A stretch of 64,000 bases of DNA from Thozetella sp. PMI_491. Taxonomy: Eukaryota; Ascomycota; Sordariomycetes; Chaetosphaeriales; Chaetosphaeriaceae. The notes under the pieces were generated by a model that saw only the letters and a program-made list of their open reading frames with translations, did no database searches and was not told the DNA's origin. The position numbers were made by a program, and so were the translations under genes. The stretch's first letter is position 1. Every line of letters begins with the position of its first letter. The DNA lies in assembly GCA_021432635.1 (NCBI GenBank), contig MU270031.1, positions 1,003,994-1,067,993 of the forward strand, in the 5' to 3' direction. Positions 10,463 to 21,078 of this stretch are shown here, one piece after another.

Positions 10463-10921
10463 ATGGCACCTCCTGACCCGTTACCCCAGTTTATTTACAA
10501 GATCATCCCCACGGCCCCTCCGGAGCCCATTCCGGATCCCTATCCTCTCTCGGAGCTGGATCAAAAGGATGGTTTCGTGCACCTGAGTGCGGCATTCCAA
10601 GTAACATGCCTCCCGTTCCCCGCCCCCACCCCCCTGGTGCCTCGACCCCGCGCGACCAACTCATCGCTGACTAGGCCACAGGTTCCTATCACTCTGGGCC
10701 TCTTCTTCAATGATAGCACAGAAGTGTGGATATTACGTCTGCGCCGATCTCACTTCCCTGAAGAAAAGGTCAAGTGGGACGAGACCGAGGGGACAAATGG
10801 GTGTCCGCATCTGTACGGCAACTTTGGGACCAAGGATGTCGAATCTGTGAAGGCATTCAAGAGGGAAGCGGGACAGAGTTGGGCAGATGCCGCGAAGGGA
10901 TATGGGGACTGGCTGGTTTGA
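10463..10921 (+). CDS. DUF952 family protein
   Basis: Exons 10463..10600 and 10682..10921 give a 125-residue protein. It has the DUF952 layout: an N-terminal FIYKIIP strand, the DGFVHLS(A)AFQ motif, then LGLFF, a WILRL strand, and CPHLYGNF near the C-terminus. DUF952 proteins resemble glutathione-S-transferase-like/ADP-ribosyl folds; function is not established. The intron 10601..10681 (donor GTAACA, acceptor CACAG after CTGAC) is 81 nt, a multiple of three, with no stop, so the unspliced message would encode 152 residues with a Pro-rich insert. The family match across FQ|V supports splicing. Confidence 0.85.
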   Translation: MAPPDPLPQFIYKIIPTAPPEPIPDPYPLSELDQKDGFVHLSAAFQVTCLPFPAPTPLVPRPRATNSSLTRPQVPITLGLFFNDSTEVWILRLRRSHFPEEKVKWDETEGTNGCPHLYGNFGTKDVESVKAFKREAGQSWADAAKGYGDWLV

Positions 10922-11111
10922 GACATATTTTGGTGGCATAAAATCCTCTGGCCTTGCAATCACGGCTTCAACACGGTGCTCAAGTTTGGATCTGCCATTG
11001 TCTACATTTAGCAGAAAAAGCCAAGGAGTTACAGTATCGAGGCTCGTGCGGAGCTATCCAACCCTTCAACAGATTGCAAGAAACGAGACCTACAAAGCGG
11101 TCCGTCTTCAC

Positions 11112-12230
11112 TCAGACTAATCTGTGCCTCGAGAAGAACTGCACCAAGTGCTGGTTCGTCAGGTTGAAATTGGAGGTCTGGTTCGGTCGCCCCGCCAGGT
11201 CCAAGCCAAGGGTCGAAGGCCAAGCATGGCCCAGCCCCTCGACCGAGAGCGCCTTAACCTCAGCACCAGGGCAGTCCCAAGTCTCGTCCCAAGCGCCAGG
11301 GTGGGCTTCCGTCACGGTAGGCTCCGGCCACGCGCCGGGGTACGGGCCCTTGCAGCCGTTTCGGTCGGCCCATTGCCGGCGCCACAGCCTCACATCCGGC
11401 TCGGGCCCGAAGCTGCCCTCCTTCGGCGTGCGGCCGTAGAACGGGGTGACGGTGTCCACTACGCCGTGGATGTGGAATATGGGCGCTGGGCGCGCGGGCG
11501 TACAGTTGTGGAAGGCGTAGGTGCCCTGGTACAGCGCCGGGGATACGGGCGCAAAGGCGGCGATGATGGCCGAGGTGTCGGGACGGCAGGCGAGCAGAGC
11601 TGTGAAGCCGCCGCCGTTAGACTTGCCACAGGCGTAGATGCGGGATCGATCCACGTTGTAAGTCGACGAGATGGTGGAGATGATGTCAAATACGTAGGCA
11701 ATCTAGACCGTGTAAGCGAGGTAGCGGTGTTATACGAGATAGGACAGACCTACATCGTCTACAGTCTTATTCTCATAAGGGGCACCTTTCCAGATATGTG
11801 TCATGGGCCACTTGGTGTTGTTGACACCCTGCGCATAAGCCGTCAAGAAGGGCTTCCCCGCGATTCTCAATGACGGGTCTGAGAGCTCTGTAATGCGCTG
11901 CTGCTTTTTGCTGTTGCCGCCCGCTGCGTATGTCATCAGCACGCAATTACCCTGGGCTGAGATGTTTAGCCACGATCCCGGCCACTACTCACCTCCGTGG
12001 AAGGAGAGGACGAGAGGGTGTGGCTCGTCATGATCGTATACCTCAGGTACGTTAAGGAGGAAGGTCCGCTCGGTAGGCAGGGTATAGGCAATGTTTCCTG
12101 TCGTTGGTGCCGAGGCCAAGATCTTCTGGTACGCGGGCGCGAGGCCGGCGAAAAGTAAGAGATAGGCGATGGATACGGCCATGATTGCGACAAAGCCCAA
12201 TACACTAATCGAGAAGAGGTGCATGAGCAT
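11112..12230 (-). CDS. feruloyl-esterase / PHB-depolymerase-like serine hydrolase
   Basis: Three minus-strand exons (12230..11993, 11923..11754, 11702..11112) join in phase to 332 residues. Residues about 5-31 are a hydrophobic segment that is either a long signal peptide or a membrane anchor. The esterase core begins with the oxyanion motif LSFHGAGG (75-82), restored only when the acceptor at TACGCAG is used. The nucleophile is Ser164 in CGKSNGG, with Asp219 in HGVVDTVTP and His295 in GLGHAWP completing the triad. Family members (type B feruloyl esterases, acetyl xylan esterases, PHB depolymerases of the LpqC group) cleave ester links in plant cell walls. An Asn-rich C-terminus has several N-glycosylation sequons. 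Exact substrate is inferred only at family level. Confidence 0.85.
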
Positions 12231-12548
12231 AATCTACAGTAAAAGGTCGGAAGGGAGGGCAGGGGCAAGAAGGCGACGATTTTCTAATCGCAACCCCACA
12301 TTGCGCAAGCAGCACACTGACCCCATAACTAAGTAGTCTTATCTTTCATGCGTCCATCGGAACTGTGGACTGAATGATATCACTCATGGCCCAAAGAGGA
12401 CAAGACTGCCATTATTGGCTGAACAGTGATTCAGTGTAGATTCTCTATAACCCCGGGGTACTGGTTGGGACATGTTCGGTATTTTGCCGCAGTCATTCCT
12501 GTCTAAGGTATCATTTTCGGGGGCAGCTTTTCTTCATGCATCGCTCCG
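12231..12548. other. intergenic
   Basis: This is a short gap between the esterase start and the NUP85 stop, both on the minus strand. It should hold the esterase promoter; no site is recognised. Confidence 0.4.
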
Positions 12549-15500
12549 CTACCACCTCGCGTCGGCCTCCAGCAGCCACAGTCCTGCTAGGTCCCTCGCC
12601 AGACCGAGCCGCAACCGACGCAGCACATCCTCGGCCGTGGATCCAGCCGCCAACTCACTACGCCAGTCCCATCCTCGCCTAGTTGTCGTGCGGCCCGGGC
12701 CGCCACCGCCGCTAATGGAGCGCTGCAGCTGGCTCGCGAGCATAGAGCTACCGGTGAGGACCAAGCTGCTCGAGCCTCCGGTACTCTTCTTCAGGAGATC
12801 CGCCGGCGTGGAGCCTTTAAGGGACCCGGGCGCAGAGGCAAGGACGACCTCGAAGAAGTCGTTGCACGCCTTGTACACGCGCTCACCAACCGCCTCTAGA
12901 TCCTCCACTGCCTTGAGCAGCGTATCGATGTGGTCCAGGGTGATGACAGGGCCCGCACCCGCCTGCTGATGATGCTGCAGTGCGAGGCTGCTGGCGGGAC
13001 TGTCCGGGTTGCTCACAAAGACCAGGGCCTCGCCAAGTAGCGCGAGCAGGAAGTCTTCGCTCACAATGCCATCGCGGGTCTGGTCGAAGAGACCGCCTCG
13101 GATGTTGTCGTCTGCCGAGGCGATTACGGAAATGAGGGCGGCGGCCGCCTGGCGCATGCGGTCGTGCAGTGTCGAGGCAGAAGGGCCGTCATTACGGTCT
13201 CGGATCTCGTAGAACTGGCGCAGCGAGGCGTAGCCGCTGAGCATCTTTCCTAGCAGCTCAGCGGCCTCAAGATCCTGCTTGGCAAAGCCTTCAAGCGTCT
13301 CGTTGCGGTTATTGAGGAGATCCTTTAGGCGGTCGTCGAGTTCGGCGTTCGGCGGGTAAACGGTGGATTGTGTGAGGGAGTAGGATATCAACAGATTCAT
13401 CACCTCCCGTACCTTGTTCGGCCGGTGCGCTAGGGCGTAGTACCACATCGCCTCGCCGTATTGCTTCGAATTCTTTTCCAGGATGTCTCCATACGTCTGT
13501 AGCTCGGTTAGCTTCACAATTTGCTAGTTGACATGCGCAGTTAGACGAAGCCTACCTCTGCCGCCTTCTCAGCGAACGGAACCATGCCAAGGTCGGTCAA
13601 CAGCCGCCAGATCTTCTCAACAGTTGCCTTGGAATCCACCTTGAATTCCGCCAACAAGTTCTCGGCGAGCTCTCCGACCATCCCTTCGGACCGCTCCGGG
13701 GAGTCCATTCTACCAAGCACTTGGATCGCAAGCTCCCAGCCGTCGCGGGCAACACCCGACTCCCTGTCGGTGATGTAGGAAAAGGCGTCGATGCCCGCCA
13801 GCTGCCTGGCGTATTGCGTCAGGGTCGAGTCCTTTATACCGTCCGCATCTTCCGAGGCTGTGGGATCCATGCCGAGAACCTCTAAGTCCTCCATGTCCAG
13901 GTCTGCCATCTCGAGCGCCGAGGGCTGGTGGTGGGGGAGCCACTTGGCGAGAGACGCTATCTCTGCTACCGAGGACGCGATGGGCAGAGACCATGCCCTT
14001 AGGAGGCCGATCAGGGCATTGGTATTGTCCTCGAAGATGCATGCCATGCCCACCTCGACGGGGTTCGCCGCGTTGAGCTGGAAGTTGTCGTCCACGGCAA
14101 GGTGGAAGCAGTGAGCGAGCCGGTTGAGGAAGCCCTGCTCATCCGTTGTGTTGTGGGCCAGGCCGAGCGACCTGGACCCCCGGTCGCGCTTCTCGTCCCA
14201 CCATCCAAATAGGCCAACTGTCGCCTCACACCAATCTTGCGCGGTCTCGAGGATCGTCTTGGATGAACCCAGGACGATCTCGAAGATGATGATCAGATTC
14301 TCGTAAATCTCCCATGGAACCTTGCTCTCTGCCTTGCGGGCCATGCCGGCCATGGACCGCCGGCCAATAGCAGAGCCGCTCATGGACTCCCCGAGCGCGT
14401 CGTCCTTGTTCTCGGCGAAGCGCCTCAGGCTGTCGAGTGCGCCCTGGGCTCGGACACGGAACAGAGTCCAGTCGCTGTTTCCGATCTCCCAGTCTCCCTC
14501 AACGGCTGGGCAGGTCCCGAGCATGGCGCAAGTTTCGTCAACAGCAATCTGAACGTTCTCCAGGATCGCCCCCGTGTACGCATAGTGCTGGCCACGGCGC
14601 ACGTGCCCGAAGCCTGAATTTGTGAGGAGCGGCAGCGCCTCCCGCACACGGCCGCGAAGGATCGCTACGAAGAGAGTTGGCCAAAAGAGACTGTGGCAGG
14701 CCGGGCTAGGTCGATGGGCTAGAACTTCCTTAACTTGGGTGGGGTAGAGGTCGTGAGATTCTGATAGCCAGCGGAACAACGTCATGGGAAGCGGTTCTGG
14801 CCTCGGGACTCCGTCCGCTGGATCGAACCGGCTGTGGTGGATTTGCAGAGCGAGGTTGGCTAAGTAATAGGCCTTTTCGAAGGAGGGCGCGTAAGGAGAT
14901 GGCCCGACCTCGGCGACATGTTCTTCGTCCGATCGGGGAAGCGACTCGGCATAGCTCCTCCACAGCTCGGCGAGCTCGCCAGACACGTTTGCAAGGGTGA
15001 AATCCAACTTCTCTGGGTCGTCAGCCGTCCCGACACCGTCGTCGTAGAGGGTATCGATCAAGTGCTCGGTCTGCAGGATCAGCTCCGGCTCCTCATCAAC
15101 AGCCGCGAAGCCCATCTGGATGTAGGTGTCCTTGGCGATGGGTGCGAACCTGTGCTCCTCGCGGCGGGCTCTCGACTGTATTGCCGAGGCACGGAAGAGG
15201 TCCTCCGCCTCCTTTTGCACGCGCTGCGCCGCCGGGGTGTTGAGCATCATCAGGTCGGATACGTCTTGGCCGAATGAAGGAGCCGGAGCAGAGCCCGCGT
15301 CCATATCTAGCCACATATCGGTGTCCGCCTCCGGCTCCCGTCGGGCCGCCGATCGCTCATTCCTCGCGGGCTCTGCTTCATACTCTTCGTCCTCCTCATA
15401 CTCGTATTCTCCGTCGTCCTCCTCTTCGTCGTCGTCGTCGTCGTCGTATGTATCGTCATAGGTGACCTTGAAGGTTCCACCTCCATTCGCGGGCTCCTCT

Positions 15501-15907
15501 TGCTCTTCCTCCTCCTCTTCTTCCTCCGCCTCCTCGTCCTCTTCGTCGTCCATCGCCACCTGTCTGCTGAGCCGAGACGGCGGGTGCGCCTTAGAGCCTC
15601 GAAGTGAGCGGCCGAGGGGCGCCCCCCGCTTCTGGGCAAAGAGATTCTTTTGCGAGCTACTCTGTTTATGGTCCACAAAGCTGGGGCCCTTGGAGCTATC
15701 CACTCCGCGCATTATGGAGCTGCCTAGGTAGGAGGCAGAAGGTGCGCCGGCGGGCGTGAAGCTTGCGGCTGAAGACGGCGGGGGCCCGGCAGGAGTTGTC
15801 GACGGCTCATCGCCAAAGAAGTTCCTCGACCTCCCCCGCTGGCTTCTATCCGGCGTCGAAGGAAGCGAAGACCCTCCATCGGAGGCCAACGAAAATCGGT
15901 TCGACAT
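12549..15907 (-). CDS. NUP85: nucleoporin Nup85 (Nup84/Y complex)
   Basis: Exons 15907..13556 and 13496..12549 join in phase across a 59-bp intron (donor GTAGGC, acceptor CTACAG) to 1099 residues. Nup85 is a scaffold subunit of the outer-ring Y complex of the nuclear pore. The N-terminal third is disordered: Ser/Pro-rich, then a long acidic run of Glu and Asp (about residues 115-190), visible in DNA as CTC/CTT and GTC repeats at about 15400-15555. The ordered helical ACE1-type region follows (FEKAYYLANLALQIHH, LFRWLSESHDLYPTQV, HSLFWPTLFVAILRG). The C-terminal exon continues the helical repeats. The start was placed at MSNRFSL; the frame is open another 366 bp upstream, but that stretch has no family resemblance and is probably 5' UTR. 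Confidence 0.88.
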
Positions 15908-16479
15908 CTCCGGGGTCGAGAGAAGGGCAAAGGCTGGCGAACGGCCAGGAGGGTGAGGCTGAAGATACGAAATGCAAACCCGGGGATTAATTCGTTGGTA
16001 CCAGGAGCTCGGTGGACTGAGAGGCTTCTCAAGAACGAATGGGTTGGGTGGTGCGCCGATTGGCGACTCTGACGATTGCTCGCTTTGTCGGCGCAAATTC
16101 AACGAAGCTGTTGGGCGGACGCGACTTTTGGGAAGCTTTGGATGTGTTTGCGCGCCGCGGTAACTGCCGTCAACTGCCCGAGCAACCTGCTTATGTAATA
16201 CAGCTAACCCCAACACAGGGCACCTTTTCACTAACTCCAGGTGACATCCACCAAGTACTGTGCCTACTCCCATCCATTAGCGCCTTCTGAGCCTAGATTA
16301 TATGTAGAACACCCTCTAAAATCCACTACTTGGGCAATTGGCGCCGCGTTGATTGCCAGCATTGCGATCTGTAGCCCATCATTTGCCCTAAATATGCGGA
16401 TGGCCCCGTCCGTTTTTCTTGTAAGCCACATTTGTATGTAAATCTTATTCCATATCTGGATAGCTTCTCTACAGTCTGT
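15908..16479. other. intergenic
   Basis: This is the 5' flank of NUP85 and the 3' flank of the HET pseudogene. A minus-strand frame between about 16470 and 16285 is open after a possible GTGAGC donor inside the HET stop region (about 16507), so the HET gene might once have had another 3' exon. I see no other gene. Confidence 0.35.
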
Positions 16480-18769
16480 CTAAATGACAATGACCGTTCT
16501 GAGCTCACCGATGCCTTTGTACAGACGAAGCCCATCCCCGTGTTCGTCTGAGAAGTCAAGGGAGAATACGCCGACCCGGTGGAACTTGACCGAATTCGGC
16601 ACCGGATGTAGGATGAGGCCAAAAGCCCCATGGGACTGTCTCGCCTTCGTCTCCTTTTCAAACTCCCTGGCCTTGCAGCTGCCGAGAAGTATCCATGTGA
16701 ATGACACAATATCATCCAGCATGTCTGCCTCTCCACTATCGAAGTCCAGCCAGAATTTTCCAACGTCTTTTCCACCATATCTCAACACGTGTATTACAAT
16801 TCCAAATTGGTCTTTAACCTGGGCTATTCTTAGCTTCGCCTGGTCAAGTGACGCCAAACCCAGGACGTGGCTGCGTATGCAGAGTTGTCCATTTTTAATA
16901 GCACCAAATCGGTTCTTTCCAACCAACTCCGTGCTTGCGTCCAAGATTTCAGTCTCTTTCTGGAATTCGGAGTACGCCCCAGTCCAAGCTTGAAATTTAA
17001 GACTTTCCCAATCACCACGGCCGACACTGCTCCATGACGGAACCAGATAGCTCTCTGGAGACTGAGCAAGACCCAAAAAATACGCAGGCCGAGAGGGCAA
17101 ATCCCAGATGCGGCACCACATCAAGTCATTTAAGAGATTTCCCCTCCACAGGCCGGCTAAATAATCGTCTTGTAAGACTATGTTGAAATGTGCAGCCAGT
17201 CCGGAAAGAGCAGGGAGAATATCCGTTGCCACAGAAAAGGAATCGCTATTGAACTCGGCATACTCTCGTAAGAGATTTGTCCAGTTCTCGTACGCTTCAT
17301 CCTTGCTTCGGTTGTGCACCAATTGCCTCGAATAGTAGTCATGATTGGATTCTAAGCCTCCCATCGTCCCATGTGATTGTTCACATTGAAAATGAATATT
17401 GATATTCCCGAATATAAGTTTCCGTGTGGATGAAAACTGTTCCTGAAAGGCCCAACCTCGGCTGCTCCAACGGGAACTAAACCAATCCTCGTTTATTGTA
17501 GACCAGAAAGGGAACATCACACTGGATGTATATTTGAATTGTAGATGGAAGGACCCGGTGATGTCGTGCCGTCGCGCGGATTGGAATGGGATGCGGATAC
17601 GATGTCCCCTTTGGTTAAGGAACCCTTCATTGCAGGAGGTCGACGAAGCGGCACAAATAGTAACGCGTGCATTGCCGTAAATCTTATACATATCCATACA
17701 TTGTGACTCCCAGTCGGACATATCGTCTTGCAAGATGCAAAGCGCATCAACCCAGAGGTATGGAATCGACAAGGCCCTCGTGACAGCTACCGCGTCTCGG
17801 AGAACTGCGGTCATTTCGCCATCAGTTATAGCCGCTTGTCTCGCAGCCAACGATTCGGCAGTTGTCTTTAATTACGAAATAGCGTCTTGTGGTGAGCCCC
17901 AGCAGTAACTGAGTGTTGCGTAAACCGGAATCTTAGAGCCAGTGCCGGAAACTGGGACATCGCTGCGGAGGACGAGTCGCGGGTTTGGTTCCTGGACATC
18001 GACTAGCCTCTCGGGAACAAACGCTGGATCCACAGGCTCATGTTCGTGTTTTATACAATTCTCAATGTTTTTTAACATCCATCCTACACGGTCCTCTTCT
18101 AGGTAGCTTTGGCTTAATGGAGCAGCAAGGCCGAGCCATCTCGTTGTACTATCCGCGCCTTTGCTAGTATCAGTATCTGCTTCTTTCTTCCCCACGACTT
18201 CGAAAACCTAGTCCGAAAGAGGTGGGCAAATATTTACCATGAATCCCTTCTGCAAGACATGCCAGAAACAGTTCCGTGTCTATTTGATCGAAATGTACCG
18301 ACACCCATAGGCCGAACACGCCCTCACCTCTCCGGGGGCCCCAGATGTAGGACGCATAGATCGAGACACCACATGCCTGTGACTCAATCAAATCCTTCCC
18401 AACTTCTGTACGTATCACATCTTTCGTATCGGTGGATTTGATGATACTGTGCAAGAAACCGCAGAAATCACAACCTGTACAGAAGGAAGACTTGAGCCTT
18501 GGCAATTCGGGCCATGTGTCCACTCTGATAAGGCGTCTAGGAGAAACATTGTGGTTTTGTGCAAGTTCCCAGGGTGGCAACCCATCATCGTCTAAAGCTT
18601 CTTCAAACTCCTTGTTATTGTGGTTGTGTGGAAATTTCAAGCGTGGCAATCCATCATCGTCTAAAGTTTCTTCGAACTTCTCGTCATTGTCGTTGAACAA
18701 AGCTGCCTCACGACATGTTGCACAAAATCTTGCGACATCTAGCTCCGCCGCTGGAAGAGCTTCGGTCAT
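16480..18769 (-). pseudogene. HET-domain (heterokaryon incompatibility) gene broken by an in-frame TAA
   Basis: Exon 1 runs 18769..18238 and exon 2 runs 18176..16480, joined by a 61-bp intron (donor GTAAAT, acceptor GCAG). The HET domain is clear: VYATLSYCWGSPQ, then LAARQAAI, DAVAVTRALSIPYLWVDALC, ILQDDMSDW and YGNARVTICAAS, followed by a long C-terminal region. The frame is continuous across the whole of exon 2 except for a single TAA at 17874-17872, between SYCWGSPQDAIS and LKTTAES. Relatives have a sense codon there, and CAA to TAA is the simplest explanation; no intron of workable size removes it. HET proteins trigger cell death when unlike strains fuse. With the stop, only an N-terminal fragment would be made. 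A 69-bp duplication lies near the N-terminus. If the base is a sequencing error, the gene would encode about 742 residues. Confidence 0.82.
18552..18689 (-). repeat. two 69-bp direct repeats inside the HET gene
   Basis: Units 18552..18620 and 18621..18689 are adjacent and about 80 percent alike. In the protein they give two 23-residue copies sharing FEE(T/A)LDDDGLP. The length is a multiple of three, so frame is kept. The best-conserved part is the core around CCATCATCGTCTAAAG. Confidence 0.85.
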
Positions 18770-19413
18770 CTTTTCGATGTGGATAAAGTGCGTGTTGAGT
18801 GGTGGCTATAAATTCAGAGAACGGGAGATGCAGGAAGATGGATCTTCAGAAGATATGTCTCAAGAGAAGGCTCGAGCGGGGTCTCTATTTATAGCCTGAT
18901 ATATGTAGCACAAGCAAAAGGGTACTCACGAAGCCTAACTACTCAAAGCTCGATCACGCCGCCTTTGCAACGACAACTGGTTGGCAAGCCCTATAAAATC
19001 GTCGATGCTCCTTGTAGTCTACTAATAACTGAGGAATTACACTGGAATGGTCTAGACCGTCCAACCGCTATCTCTTTTCCCGAGCTAATAACAAATGGTG
19101 TTGTGTTTACAGCGCACCCTAACCCGTACTACGTAACTACCTCTATGTACATAACGTGCAAGCCTGTTTAGGAAAGTACTGCGACTATACCCTAACAAGA
19201 AGGCCGAAGGTGGTAGGGGACCGAGCGTTGAAACTGATGCTTAGCGCCAAGACTCCGCCCGTAGCCTATAAAACCGGCTCGACGCCGCGCATTGGCGCAG
19301 GCACATGTTATCTCTTCTCCCCCACCCATCCAAGAACTTCGTTCCGTACACTACACTGAAGCCTACCTGCAAGCAACTACTCCGTAGAAACAAAATCATT
19401 CACACCATCAACC
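18770..19413. promoter_or_regulatory. divergent intergenic region between HET pseudogene and kinase gene
   Basis: It holds the promoters of both genes. Two TATAAAA-type elements are present on the plus strand, near 18993 and at 19267; the second is well placed for the kinase gene. No gene is supported. Confidence 0.4.
19267..19273 (+). promoter_or_regulatory. TATA box of the APH-like kinase gene
   Basis: TATAAAA lies 141 bp upstream of the ATG at 19414, a plausible distance allowing a 5' leader of about 100 nt. Inferred from sequence and position only. Confidence 0.45.
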
Positions 19414-20942
19414 ATGTCGACCAACGTCAATCACGAGGGCTTCGAGCGCCGCATGTCGGCCGTAAAACAGATCCTCGAGCGACACGGCTTGGAGGTAAGT
19501 AGCCCCTGCTGAACTAACTCCAGGATGAAGCGCATAGTGCACCAAGGGAAGGGTGGAAAAAGAGAAAAAAAATATAGAGAGGGGAAGCCCGGCCGCGTGT
19601 GAAGTCCGCGCGTGCTCGGCACGAGGTTCATGAGAGTAGACCAGCCTGACCCGCTCGCTTCAGGCCACGGCGATTACCCCCATCGCCTACATCGAGCACT
19701 GTCCCTTTCGTTTTAATAATTTCATCTACAAGGTCGAGTTGGCCTCTCCAGCTCTGCCGATGAATTTCCCCTCTACATTGCCAGGCGTGTGCTCCCCGCC
19801 GCCTGAGGGCGTGTCGGCCCTGATCGTGCGGCTTAGCAACCCGCTCGCTGAAGGGCTGAACAACACGCACCGTTCGCAGAATGAGGTCGCATCGCAAGCC
19901 GTTGCCCGTGCCGCGCTCGCCAAGGCCGGCCTGCCGAGTCTCGTCCCCGCCGTATATGCGTGGTCGCCGCCCAAGTATGGCGCTGATAATGCCGCCCCGG
20001 CCGAGGACGGCTTCGGGTGGACGCTCGCGGAGCTGAAGCCCGGCGCCGACCTCGACGGGGAGTTCCCCTCTCTGACTCTGGACGAGAAACGGGACGCGGT
20101 GAGCCAGATTGCGGCGATCCTCGGAGCGCTCCAACAAGTCGAACTGCCGCCTAGTGCGGACAAGTTCGGCGCGCTGACGTTCGACGACGATACCCAGGAG
20201 ATGGTCAGTGGGCAGATGCCCCTAGTCAAGGGTGGCCCGTGGCCCAGCTATGCCGAAGTTTGGGTCGGGAAGATCAAGACCCAGCTGGCAGATGCGGACC
20301 GGAGCCCCGTGCTGAAGGGGTGGAAGGAAGGAGGTGTGAGGGAGCGGGTGGAGAAGTTCCTCGCCGAGGGCGGCGTGGACAAGGCCCTCGTTGGCGTGGA
20401 CGTGGGCCTGCGGGGTCTAGTTCACGGTGATTTCAGTAAGAAGGCCTAGACGCCAGTGTGGTGAGGACGCCGCGTCTGACAATAATGCAGCCACGAACAA
20501 CATCCTATTTGATAGCGCGACGAAGCGTATTAGCGGCCTGCTGGACTTCGATTTCTCGTCCGTCTCGCACCCCGGCGACGAGTTCCTCACCGGACTCTGG
20601 GACATCGGCGGTGGCCTCAACGACGAGCGCTCCAAGTTCGCGGAGGCGATCCTATCGGGCGACTTCAACGTCAAGCCCGAGGGGTTGGACGAGGAACAAT
20701 CCGAGAAGTGGGAGGTCGCGAAAGCTTGGGAAAATGCCGCGGCCGAGAAGGGGTTGAAGCGCCCCAGCACTCTCGCCGGCGTCCGGAAGCTCGTGGAGCT
20801 GCGCAAGCTCGAGACGATCCTTTGCCCCTTCAACCTAGGCAATGAGTTCAGGCTCAGTCGGATGAAGGAGGAAGACAAGGTCAAGCAGCGGGCCGAGACG
20901 GAGGCTCAGCTCGTGGAGTGGCTCGTCGGATATGGGTATTAG
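19414..20942 (+). CDS. APH-family (aminoglycoside phosphotransferase-like) kinase
   Basis: Exons 19414..19494, 19664..20435 and 20491..20942 join in phase to 434 residues. The fold is that of aminoglycoside/choline kinases: an N-lobe (FRFNNFIYKVELAS, AVARAALAKAGLPSLVPAVYAW, then WTLAELKPGADLDG), the catalytic loop LVHGDFTTNNILFD with Asp283 and Asn288, and the Mg-binding Asp303 in LLDFDF. The HGD motif is split by the second intron (donor GTAAGA after the first base of the Thr codon). Fungal members of this group are mostly uncharacterised small-molecule kinases; antibiotic resistance should not be assumed. The start is the first ATG after the TATA box, and the short first exon is supported by the strong GTAAGT donor. 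Confidence 0.88.
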
Positions 20943-21078
20943 TTCTATCAACGTTATTACAAATTAGAGCGATGGCGAGAGACGCGGGCAAGCAGTCAAT
21001 CTCCTCCGCCTCAGCGCCGCCCGAATGAGAATGCAGATGTGTAAGCGACAAGCAAAATGAAAACAGGTCCTCCCGTGC

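Noticed and set aside
11124..11873. 249-codon plus-strand open frame opposite the esterase
   Set aside because: Antisense of the exon holding Ser164, Asp219 and His295, and it crosses an intron of that gene.
15907..16273. N-terminal extension of NUP85
   Set aside because: The frame is open but shows no similarity to Nup85 N-termini, while MSNRFSL with the Ser/Pro-rich start is typical.
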